From NCBI GenBank assembly GCA_001438985.1, contig LIAZ01000029.1, positions 1 to 10,481 on the forward strand: 10,481 nt of DNA, read 5' to 3'. A model generated the notes under the pieces. That model ran no database searches, was not told where the DNA came from, and saw only the letters and a program-made list of their open reading frames with translations. The translations under genes and the position numbers were made by a program. The DNA comes from Acidimicrobium sp. BACL17 MAG-120823-bin42. Lineage in GTDB: Bacteria; Actinomycetota; Acidimicrobiia; Acidimicrobiales; Ilumatobacteraceae. Numbering within the stretch: the stretch's first letter is position 1; every line of letters begins with the position of its first letter. This document shows positions 1-5,710 of this stretch, piece after piece.

Positions 1-1073
1 TTGTTGACTATTCGTCCACCAATGTTCTTGATCAGTACATTTTCTCGAAGTTGCACAATGTGGTTAACGAGACAACCACGAGCATGGATGAATACGATTT
101 GTTCAATGCATGCCAGCATGTTCGATCGTTTTTAGATGTCTTAACTAACTGGTACATCCGTCGCAGCCGTAACCGTTTTTGGGCTGGAGATCAAGAAGCA
201 ATCAATACATTGCACACAGTGTTGGATGTGCTCACTCGCGTTGCTGCACCACTGTTGCCTCTGACGACGGAACAAGTGTTCCAGGGCCTGACGGGCAAGC
301 GCAGTGTGCACCTGGAGCAATGGCCTAGTAGTGAAGTCATTCCTGTGGATGGGGTTTTGGTTGCTGCCATGGATCAAGTTCGAGATGTATGTTCCACAAC
401 GCTGTCGTTGCGTAAGGCGTACTCACGACGAGTTCGCTTGCCGCTGGCAAATGTCACGGTGGCATCACCGTCAGCCGAACGACTACGTCCATTCGTATCC
501 ATCATCACTGAAGAGGTAAATGTGCATCACGTGACTCTTTCTACGGATGTAGAAGGTGTGGCGCGACATGAGTTACAAGTCATCCCGGCAGCGCTTGGAC
601 CGCGACTTGGAGCCGATACTCAGAAAGTGATCGTTGCAATCAAGAAGGGCGACTGGACGCGAACGGGTGACGTCGTGACGGCAGGGGGGTTTGATCTGCA
701 ACCTCATGAATATCAGCTGAAGTTATTGGCAGCACATGATGACAAGGATGTCTCGGCAAGCGCAGCACTTGCAGATGGTTTGGGCATTGTCTTGCTTGAT
801 ATTGCGCTGACACCAGAATTATTGGCCGAAGGCGCGGCTCGCGACATTGTTCGGGTGGTGCAGCAAGCACGTCGTCAGGCCGATTTTGCGGTTTCCGACC
901 GAATTCATCTGACCTTGGGGTTGCCAGATGATGTGGCTGAGCAGATTTCCGGGTTCATGGACTACATCCGTGCCGAAACCCTTGCAGAAACGGTGTCATA
1001 TGATGCTGACGCCCCGCGAACCACGGACCTTGATGGGACTCCCATCGCAGTGGCCGTGGAACGACTACGGTGA
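1..1073 (+). CDS. ileS: Isoleucyl-tRNA synthetase, C-terminal part (5' end outside window)
   Basis: Isoleucyl-tRNA synthetase charges tRNA-Ile with isoleucine in the cytoplasm. The reading frame is open from base 3 and continues off the left edge, so the catalytic domain (HIGH, KMSKS) is not visible. What remains is the helical anticodon-binding domain: the stretch LFNACQHVRSFLDVLTNWY followed by IRRSRNRFW is typical of IleRS, and the later LRKAYSRRVRLPLA segment is also characteristic. It is followed by the C-terminal extension found in the larger actinobacterial/eukaryote-like IleRS type, with no Cys-rich zinc ribbon at the end. About 356 residues are present. The stop TGA (1071-1073) is followed closely by the DksA-like gene, consistent with one transcript. 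Another class I synthetase (ValRS, LeuRS) is less likely because the NWYIRRSRNRFW signature and the lspA/rluD neighbourhood both point to IleRS. Confidence 0.93.
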   Translation, partial: VDYSSTNVLDQYIFSKLHNVVNETTTSMDEYDLFNACQHVRSFLDVLTNWYIRRSRNRFWAGDQEAINTLHTVLDVLTRVAAPLLPLTTEQVFQGLTGKRSVHLEQWPSSEVIPVDGVLVAAMDQVRDVCSTTLSLRKAYSRRVRLPLANVTVASPSAERLRPFVSIITEEVNVHHVTLSTDVEGVARHELQVIPAALGPRLGADTQKVIVAIKKGDWTRTGDVVTAGGFDLQPHEYQLKLLAAHDDKDVSASAALADGLGIVLLDIALTPELLAEGAARDIVRVVQQARRQADFAVSDRIHLTLGLPDDVAEQISGFMDYIRAETLAETVSYDADAPRTTDLDGTPIAVAVERLR

Positions 1074-1084
1074 AGCGCCAAGTT

Positions 1085-1092
1085 AGGGAGGT
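1085..1092 (+). promoter_or_regulatory. Strong Shine-Dalgarno that fixes the start of the DksA-like gene
   Basis: AGGGAGGT lies just before the ATG at 1097, with about 5 nt between GGAGG and the start codon. It is the clearest ribosome binding site in the window. It supports the ATG over the in-frame GTG at 1070 that overlaps the ileS stop codon. Confidence 0.8.
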
Positions 1093-1096
1093 AGAT

Positions 1097-2200
1097 ATGC
1101 CAACAAAGTCCGCCAAGAAAAAGTCTGTTGCCAAGAAAAAGCCAGTCGCGAAGAAGAAATCTGTCGCAAAGAAGCCTGTAGCGAAGAAGAAGGCTGTCGC
1201 CAAGAGTAAGCCTGGCGCCGCGCACGCGGCAGCCAAGAAGAAGGCTGAATTGAAGAAGAAGGCTGAGCTGAAAAAGAAGCTTGAGTTGAAAAAGAAGGCT
1301 GAACTGAAGAAAAAGCTTGAGTTGAAGAAAAAGGCTGAACTGAAGAAAAAGCTTGAGTTGAAGAAAAAGGCTGAACTGAAGAAAAAGGCTGAACTGAAGA
1401 AAAAGCTTGAGTTGAAGAAGAAGCTCGACGCTGCGAAGAAGATTGAAGCGAAGAAGAAGGCCGATGCCAAGAAGGCCGCAGAATCATTGCGTAAGCAGCA
1501 GTTGCGTGAGCGAGAAGCCGAAAAGAAGCGTCTGGCTGCTGCCAAGAAGAAAGAGCTTGCCGAAAAGGCAAAGGCAAAGGCAATCGCCGAAAAAGAAAAG
1601 CAAAAAGAACGTGCGCGATTGGCTGCCGAAAAGCAGGCTGCACGTGAGGCTGCCGAAAAGGAACGAATTGCAATGCGCGAAGCTAAAGAAGCAGCTCGGC
1701 TTGCAGCGATCGCAGAAAAGGAAGCAGCACGAGAGGCCGCGCTCCGTGCCAAGCGGAAACCAGAACCACCACCTCGGCCAGTAATCGTCAAAACTGAATT
1801 CGCAGATGGTATTCAGGCGACCAAAGAGTTCGATCTGAAATTCTTGACCGTGCAACGCGAATCGTTGCTTGAAAAGCGTGCATTTCTTACCACTCAGGCC
1901 GGTCGTTTAGAAGATGAGGCGAATGCATTGATTGAAGACGTTGAAATGGGCGATGTCCAATTTGATGAAGAGGGCGGAGAAGGCGACACGATGGTTGTTG
2001 AGCGAGAGCGCGATTTGATGCTCTCAGCACAAGCACGCCAAGAAGTTGAGGAAATTGATTTAGCGTTGGCTCGTATTGCGAGCGGTGAATATGGTTATTC
2101 GGTGCATAGCGGACTCCCCATTCCTCGCGAACGCTTGAAGGCAATTCCATGGACTACCGAGTCGGTGTTGGAGCGGGTTGGCGGCATCGGTCGCCGATGA
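1097..2200 (+). CDS. Lysine-rich H1-like protein with Cys-less DksA/TraR-type C-terminal domain
   Basis: This 367-aa protein has two parts. Residues 1-222 are extremely rich in Lys, Ala and Glu: VAKKK-type repeats (about 5-38) like histone H1 or HupB tails, ten KKKAEL/KKKLEL hexapeptides plus one variant (47-112), then a long K/E/A helix (about 113-221) resembling a single-helix or coiled-coil stalk. A proline-rich hinge (PEPPPRP, 222-228) leads to a domain of about 135 residues that resembles the DksA/TraR family: paired helices with an acidic tip, ALARIASGEYG, and the finger context PIPRERLKAIP. Family members normally carry CxxC...CxxC here; this protein has S335, S338, S356 and E359, so zinc cannot be bound in the usual way. 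DksA proteins act in the secondary channel of RNA polymerase; whether this one does is inferred. The position between ileS and lspA matches actinobacterial gene order. The start is the ATG after a strong Shine-Dalgarno. The stop overlaps the lspA start. Confidence 0.85.
   Translation: MPTKSAKKKSVAKKKPVAKKKSVAKKPVAKKKAVAKSKPGAAHAAAKKKAELKKKAELKKKLELKKKAELKKKLELKKKAELKKKLELKKKAELKKKAELKKKLELKKKLDAAKKIEAKKKADAKKAAESLRKQQLREREAEKKRLAAAKKKELAEKAKAKAIAEKEKQKERARLAAEKQAAREAAEKERIAMREAKEAARLAAIAEKEAAREAALRAKRKPEPPPRPVIVKTEFADGIQATKEFDLKFLTVQRESLLEKRAFLTTQAGRLEDEANALIEDVEMGDVQFDEEGGEGDTMVVERERDLMLSAQARQEVEEIDLALARIASGEYGYSVHSGLPIPRERLKAIPWTTESVLERVGGIGRR
1235..1432 (+). repeat. In-frame 18-bp tandem repeat, eleven units
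   Basis: Eleven consecutive 18-bp units encode KKKAEL or KKKLEL; the last (1415-1432) is diverged to KKKLDA. From about 1307 to 1414 the units are almost identical at DNA level and fall into two types, one with GCTGAACTG and one with CTTGAGTTG. In places the two types alternate, giving a 36-bp higher-order unit. Synonymous positions are shared within each type, which points to recent duplication and not to protein selection alone. Changes in copy number would keep the reading frame. Confidence 0.95.
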
Positions 2201-2703
2201 CCAAAACATCGGTGCGATCTCGCACCAAACGAATTGGGATCAGTGTTGCAATTATCGTCTTGGTGCTTGACATCATTACTAAATGGTGGGCGGTACAGCG
2301 ACTGAGCGATGGCAGTGCAATTGATCTCGTCGGATCTTTGCGTTTCTATCTCGTCTACAACCGTGGCATGGCATTTTCGGCCGGCACAAATCTTGGCCCC
2401 TTGATCGGGTTGTTGGCGATAGTTGTCATCGTAATTTTGGTGCGCAATCTCAATAAGGTGGACACTCTGTTGTCACTGATCGCCACTGGGTTAATCATCG
2501 GTGGGGCAACAGGGAATGTAGTCGACCGCATCTTCCGTGGAGACGGATTTATGACCGGTGCAGTGATCGACTTCATCGACTTGCAGTGGTGGCCGGTGTT
2601 TAATATTGCTGACATTGGAATCGTGTTTGGCGCAATTGCAATGGCAATTTCTCTGATTTTTTTCCCAGCACCAACTGAAGAGGCCGACACCCATGCTGAT
2701 TGA
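2197..2703 (+). CDS. lspA: Lipoprotein signal peptidase (signal peptidase II)
   Basis: This membrane aspartyl protease removes signal peptides from prolipoproteins after lipid attachment to the +1 Cys. The 168-aa product has four predicted membrane segments (about 13-31, 66-82, 91-107, 134-158). All family motifs are visible: D25 with TK in helix 1, NRGMAF (55-60), GGATGNVVDR with catalytic D110, IDFID, and FNIADI with catalytic D139. The length is normal for the family. The start ATG at 2197 overlaps the stop of the preceding gene (ATGA), so translation is probably coupled; an in-frame ATG at 2149 would add a non-family N-terminus and a 52-nt overlap and was not chosen. The 3' end overlaps rluD by 11 nt. 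Confidence 0.95.
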   Translation: MTKTSVRSRTKRIGISVAIIVLVLDIITKWWAVQRLSDGSAIDLVGSLRFYLVYNRGMAFSAGTNLGPLIGLLAIVVIVILVRNLNKVDTLLSLIATGLIIGGATGNVVDRIFRGDGFMTGAVIDFIDLQWWPVFNIADIGIVFGAIAMAISLIFFPAPTEEADTHAD

Positions 2704-3613
2704 GTCCATACCTGCCGCGTTAGCCGACCAGAGATTGGATCGGGTTGTTTCGCTGATCGCCGACATCAGTCGTGCCGCTACGGCAACGTTGATCGAGATT
2801 GGTGGTGTAACTGTTGACGGCGTTGTTGCGACTGCTGGCAAGGTGAAGATGAAGGAAGGGCAAGAAGTCACGGTGGATACCGCCATGATTCCAGCGAAAG
2901 AATTACCTCAGCCCGATGCTGCAGTCAAGATTGATGTGGTGTTTGCCGATGAACACATCATTGTTGTGAACAAAGCGCCAGGAATTGTGGTGCATCCTGG
3001 CGCAGGAAATCCTTCAGGAACCTTAGTTAATGGTGTGCTTGCACAATTTCCTGATGTTGCGACGGTGGGTGATCAACTGCGACCAGGAATTGTTCACCGG
3101 CTCGATGCGGGAACAAGTGGATTGATGGTCGTTGCGCGTTCGCAGATCGCCTATGACTCGTTGGTTGATGCGTTAACCAGGCGCGATGTTTCCCGTATCT
3201 ACAGTGCCCTCGTATGGGGACATCCCGAGGTGTCAACGGGTGTGATTGACGCACCAATCGGCCGTGACCAGCGCGACCCAACAAAGATGGCTGTAGTGAT
3301 TGACGGAAAATTCGCACGCACTCATTACGACGTTGTACAGAAATTCGATTTGCCACAACCATGTGCTCTCGTTGAGTGCCAACTCGAAACAGGTAGAACA
3401 CATCAAATTCGTGTGCATCTTGATTCAATCGACCACCCAGTTGTTGGCGATTCAACCTATGGCGGTGCTCGCAGTTCACTTTCAAGCCCGCGACCGATGT
3501 TGCATGCGGCAAAACTGAGTTTTACGCATCCATTTACGGCTGAAACTGTTTCGTTTGCTGTGGCTATCCCAGAGGATATGCAGTTAGTTATTAATCGATG
3601 CGGGAATGCGTAA
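2693..3613 (+). CDS. rluD: RluA-family 23S rRNA pseudouridine synthase (RluD-like)
   Basis: The enzyme converts uridines of rRNA to pseudouridine; RluD acts on helix 69 of 23S rRNA, but the exact target here is inferred from the family. The 306-aa product has an N-terminal S4-like RNA-binding domain (about 12-62, RLDRVVSLIADISRA... GGVTVDG) and a catalytic domain with HRLDAGTSGL, where D138 is the catalytic Asp. The later ETGRTHQIRVHLDSIDHPVVGD motif begins near residue 232. Length and architecture are complete. It overlaps lspA by 11 nt in another frame, so coupled translation is likely. It ends just before a hairpin shared with the convergent regulator gene. The lspA-rluD order is widely conserved in Actinobacteria. 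Confidence 0.92.
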   Translation: MLIESIPAALADQRLDRVVSLIADISRAATATLIEIGGVTVDGVVATAGKVKMKEGQEVTVDTAMIPAKELPQPDAAVKIDVVFADEHIIVVNKAPGIVVHPGAGNPSGTLVNGVLAQFPDVATVGDQLRPGIVHRLDAGTSGLMVVARSQIAYDSLVDALTRRDVSRIYSALVWGHPEVSTGVIDAPIGRDQRDPTKMAVVIDGKFARTHYDVVQKFDLPQPCALVECQLETGRTHQIRVHLDSIDHPVVGDSTYGGARSSLSSPRPMLHAAKLSFTHPFTAETVSFAVAIPEDMQLVINRCGNA

Positions 3614-3637
3614 TCACTAAATTAATGATTTAGTGAT
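3613..3637. terminator. Possible bidirectional hairpin between convergent rluD and rrf2-type gene
   Basis: A perfect 10-bp stem (ATCACTAAAT at 3613-3622 and ATTTAGTGAT at 3628-3637) encloses a 5-nt loop. It begins at the last base of the rluD stop and contains the stop codon of the minus-strand regulator. The position suits a shared terminator. The stem is A/T-rich and lacks a clear U-tract on either side, so intrinsic termination may be weak. Confidence 0.45.
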
Positions 3638-4076
3638 GTAGCTCTGGCCACGGCGCAGATCCGCCTGCAGCCTGAGCGATTCCTGCAAGCGTGTAGTCAT
3701 CTAAGTGTTGACGCATGTGTTCGCCGGCAACATTCCAAATCGCAAGCAAGACACAGTGCCCTTCGTGATCGCACGCACCATCTTGATGCGGTTGACCAAA
3801 GTCACCAAGCGAAATTGGGCCATCCGCTGCAGCAATGATTTCTGAAAGTTTGATCTGATCTGCTGGGCGGGCGAGAACGTATCCTCCGCCTACACCGCGC
3901 TTGGATTTCACCAGCCCTGCGCCTTTCAGCACGAGCAAGATTTGCTCGAGATATGGCTGAGGGAGTGCAGTGCGCGTTGCAATGTCGCGCACCGATATCG
4001 GGCCTGGGTCGTCGGCGTGGAGTGCCAGGGAGAGTAACGCGCGACACGCGTAGTCGCCTCGGGTAGATACACGCAC
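3630..4076 (-). CDS. Rrf2-family transcriptional regulator, possible Fe-S sensor
   Basis: Rrf2 proteins are dimeric winged-helix regulators, several of which (IscR, NsrR, RsrR) sense iron-sulfur status, NO or redox state. From the GTG at 4076 the protein has 148 aa and begins VRVSTRGDYACRALLSLA, which matches the usual N-terminus of the family. The helix-turn-helix and wing follow (about 27-71: ISVRDIATRTALPQPYLEQI... KSKRGVGGGYVLARP). The sensor loop has only two Cys (C102 and C108, in ACDHEGHC), with His and Asp residues nearby; a third Cys (C11) lies in helix 1. Classical IscR/NsrR loops have three Cys, so a cluster here would need a non-Cys ligand, or the protein may be a redox switch. 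An ATG at 4100 would add eight residues and overlap the divergent gene. The gene is divergent from the phosphodiesterase and may control it and itself. Confidence 0.87.
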   Translation of the reverse strand: MRVSTRGDYACRALLSLALHADDPGPISVRDIATRTALPQPYLEQILLVLKGAGLVKSKRGVGGGYVLARPADQIKLSEIIAAADGPISLGDFGQPHQDGACDHEGHCVLLAIWNVAGEHMRQHLDDYTLAGIAQAAGGSAPWPELHH

Positions 4077-4135
4077 GCTTGTAGTGTAGATCGGGTGCAT
4101 ACACCGCGGGTCCCTCAATATGACGGTGCGTGTAT
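4067..4135. promoter_or_regulatory. Candidate operator: 10-bp inverted repeat with a third central box
   Basis: ATACACGCAC (4067-4076) and its exact reverse complement GTGCGTGTAT (4126-4135) flank the two divergent starts. A shorter ATACAC copy lies between them (4099-4104). The three hexamer centres are 32 and 31 bp apart, close to three DNA turns each. The arms lie inside coding sequence of both genes. A role as a regulator binding region, perhaps for the adjacent Rrf2 protein, is inferred. Confidence 0.35.
4082..4088. promoter_or_regulatory. Overlapping back-to-back -10 elements for two leaderless genes
   Basis: The plus strand reads TAGTGT (4082-4087), 7 nt before the GTG at 4095. The minus strand reads TACACT (4088 down to 4083), 6 nt before the GTG at 4076. 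Both fit the actinobacterial TANNNT pattern at the distance that would place transcription starts on the start codons. Neither gene has a Shine-Dalgarno sequence in the 18-nt gap, and no good -35 is visible on either side. Confidence 0.45.
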
Positions 4136-5198
4136 TTCGGGCATCATTCCTGCATTACTTGGCCCGCAGGGCACACACAATCTTCCTGCTTGGATGCCGT
4201 CTTGTGTGCAAGGCGCTAGCCAGGTGGTGCTACTCGTTGTGGATGGCTTGGGCTGGCATCAATTACACGAGCACGGTCGCCACGCTCCAACACTGATGTC
4301 GATGTCTGGTGGCGCAATCACCAGTGTCGCCCCAACAACAACGGTGACAGCCCTGACATCGATTACCACCGGGCTCACCCCCGGCGAGCATGCGATGGTG
4401 GGGTACCGCATTGATCTTGGTGGCCATGTGGTGCAGATGCTTCGTTGGGGTGATGACAAAGGTGACTTGCGCTCCACGTACCCGCCGGATTTGGTACAAC
4501 CGTGCCCGCCTTTTATGGGTGCTGCCGTGCCGGTTTTGAGTAAGGCTGAACTCGAAGGTTCAGCATTTACCGAAGCCCATTTGCGAGGTTCAAAGCCGAT
4601 GGGTTGGCGCGCGGCATCAAGCATTGCGGTGCAGGTCGGGCAACTATTAAAGGCGGGTCATAAATTTGTCTATGCGTATTACGACGGTGTCGACAAGATT
4701 GCTCATGAACGAGGATTCGGCGAATACTACGAATCAGAGTTGCGTAATGCTGATCGTTTGGTGGGGGACATAGCCGAACAACTCACACCCGGATCAGTGT
4801 TACTCGTAACTGCCGATCATGGCCAGGTGCACGTGGGAACAAACACCAAGACCCCGCATCACGATGTCTTGCAACGCACGGCGTATCAATCGGGTGAAGG
4901 TCGGTTCCGATGGTTGCACGCGAAGTCAGGTGCTGCCAATGATTTGTTGGATGCAGCACGCCAACATCACGAAAATGAAGCATGGGTAGTGTCGCGAGAC
5001 GAGGCGTGCGAGGCGGGGTGGTTTGGTAAGCGGGTGACGGATATCGCTCGAAAGAGATTGGGCGATGTGGCATTGGTGCCGTTTACGGGAACCAGTTTTG
5101 ACGAGCCACTTGACTCGGGTGCCTTTTCACTCGTGTGCCGTCACGGTTCGCTCACAGCAGCCGAGGTAGATGTTCCCTTACTGGCAATTGCTCGCTGA
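4095..5198 (+). CDS. Alkaline phosphatase superfamily phosphodiesterase / nucleotide pyrophosphatase-like protein
   Basis: The 367-aa protein belongs to the two-metal phosphodiesterase branch (type I phosphodiesterase/nucleotide pyrophosphatase) of the alkaline phosphatase superfamily. The metal-site pattern is complete: D50 in VVDGLGW, the nucleophile region PTTTVTALTS (80-89, T83 by alignment the likely nucleophile), D200 and H204 in DGVDKIAHERG, D241-H242 in TADHGQ, and H350 in CRHGSLT. No signal peptide or membrane segment is visible, so it is probably cytoplasmic. The substrate is unknown; nucleotide or other phosphodiesters are possible. The GTG start at 4095 keeps the YDGACISGIIPALL segment typical of actinobacterial relatives; the next in-frame ATG would remove it. 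It is divergent from the Rrf2-type regulator and lies 20 nt upstream of bpa. Confidence 0.85.
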   Translation: MHTPRVPQYDGACISGIIPALLGPQGTHNLPAWMPSCVQGASQVVLLVVDGLGWHQLHEHGRHAPTLMSMSGGAITSVAPTTTVTALTSITTGLTPGEHAMVGYRIDLGGHVVQMLRWGDDKGDLRSTYPPDLVQPCPPFMGAAVPVLSKAELEGSAFTEAHLRGSKPMGWRAASSIAVQVGQLLKAGHKFVYAYYDGVDKIAHERGFGEYYESELRNADRLVGDIAEQLTPGSVLLVTADHGQVHVGTNTKTPHHDVLQRTAYQSGEGRFRWLHAKSGAANDLLDAARQHHENEAWVVSRDEACEAGWFGKRVTDIARKRLGDVALVPFTGTSFDEPLDSGAFSLVCRHGSLTAAEVDVPLLAIAR

Positions 5199-5210
5199 GG
5201 TTGCCATACT
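5181..5210 (+). promoter_or_regulatory. Candidate promoter for leaderless bpa (and dnaE)
   Basis: CTGGCA (5181-5186) and CATACT (5205-5210) are separated by 18 bp, and the -10-like hexamer ends 8 nt before the bpa ATG. This would put transcription start at or next to the start codon. The -35 part lies inside the end of the phosphodiesterase gene. A short GGGA near the ATG is too close to act as a normal Shine-Dalgarno. Confidence 0.4.
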
Positions 5211-5218
5211 TGCGGGAC

Positions 5219-5710
5219 ATGTCTACGAACCCATCTCCTGAAAATATCCCATCAAACAATCCAGAAGTGGTGGGTCTTGACGCCCCACAACCGGTAACGG
5301 ATGAATCGGTTGGCGTTACAGCGCCGGCAAAAGTGATGCGGATCGGCTCGATGATCAAGCAGTTGCTTGATGAAGTGCATTCAATGAATCTTGATGCGCC
5401 GAGCAGAGAGCGCTTGGCCGAGATCTACGAGCGCTCAATCGTGGAACTCACCGAAGCGTTGTCTCCTGAACTTGCTGACGAACTGCGCCTCATTGCATTG
5501 CCATTTCGCGATGGTGTGGTTCCATCGGAAGCAGAGATCCGCGTAGCAAAGGCGCAACTTGTGGGTTGGTTGGAGGGGCTGTTTCACGGCATTCAAGCCA
5601 CGTTGTTTGCACAGCAAATCGCTGCCCGCCAACAACTCGAGCACATGCGCCAACTTCCGGGATCGGGTGAAGCACCGCCTGCTCATGAGCGCCCGGGTAC
5701 CTATTTGTAA
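5219..5710 (+). CDS. bpa: Bacterial proteasome activator Bpa/PafE
   Basis: Bpa (PafE, DUF2587; Rv3780 in M. tuberculosis) is an ATP-independent ring-shaped activator that opens the actinobacterial 20S proteasome to unfolded or specific protein substrates such as HspR. The 163-aa product has a disordered Pro/Asn-rich N-terminus (1-35), then the conserved helical core from AKVMRIGSMIKQLLDEV through ALPFRDGVVPSEAEI and VGWLEGLFHGIQATLFAQQ, and ends in GTYL. The last three residues correspond to the HbYX-type tail that docks in the proteasome alpha ring (GQYL in mycobacteria). The match is close over the whole core, so the genome should also encode prcA/prcB. The start ATG at 5219 is supported by the family N-terminus. 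The stop TAA shares its last base with the dnaE ATG. Confidence 0.93.
   Translation: MSTNPSPENIPSNNPEVVGLDAPQPVTDESVGVTAPAKVMRIGSMIKQLLDEVHSMNLDAPSRERLAEIYERSIVELTEALSPELADELRLIALPFRDGVVPSEAEIRVAKAQLVGWLEGLFHGIQATLFAQQIAARQQLEHMRQLPGSGEAPPAHERPGTYL

Noticed and set aside
1070..1096. GTG at 1070 as start of the DksA-like gene, overlapping the ileS stop
   Set aside because: The ATG at 1097 has a strong, well-spaced Shine-Dalgarno, which the GTG lacks.
1253..1432. AAAAAG runs as possible programmed frameshift sites
   Set aside because: In the frame used they read G-AAA-AAG, not the slippery A-AAA-AAG, and the alternative frames carry no recognisable domain.
955..1791. Long minus-strand open frame (278 codons), rich in Phe, Ser and Ala
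   Set aside because: It is the antisense shadow of the Lys-rich repeats: AAG/AAA codons read as CTT/TTT in reverse and rarely give stops. Its composition is not protein-like and it has no homology I recognise.
2149..2196. Upstream ATG for lspA
   Set aside because: It would overlap the preceding gene by 52 nt and add a non-conserved N-terminus; the ATG at 2197 gives the usual length and an ATGA junction.
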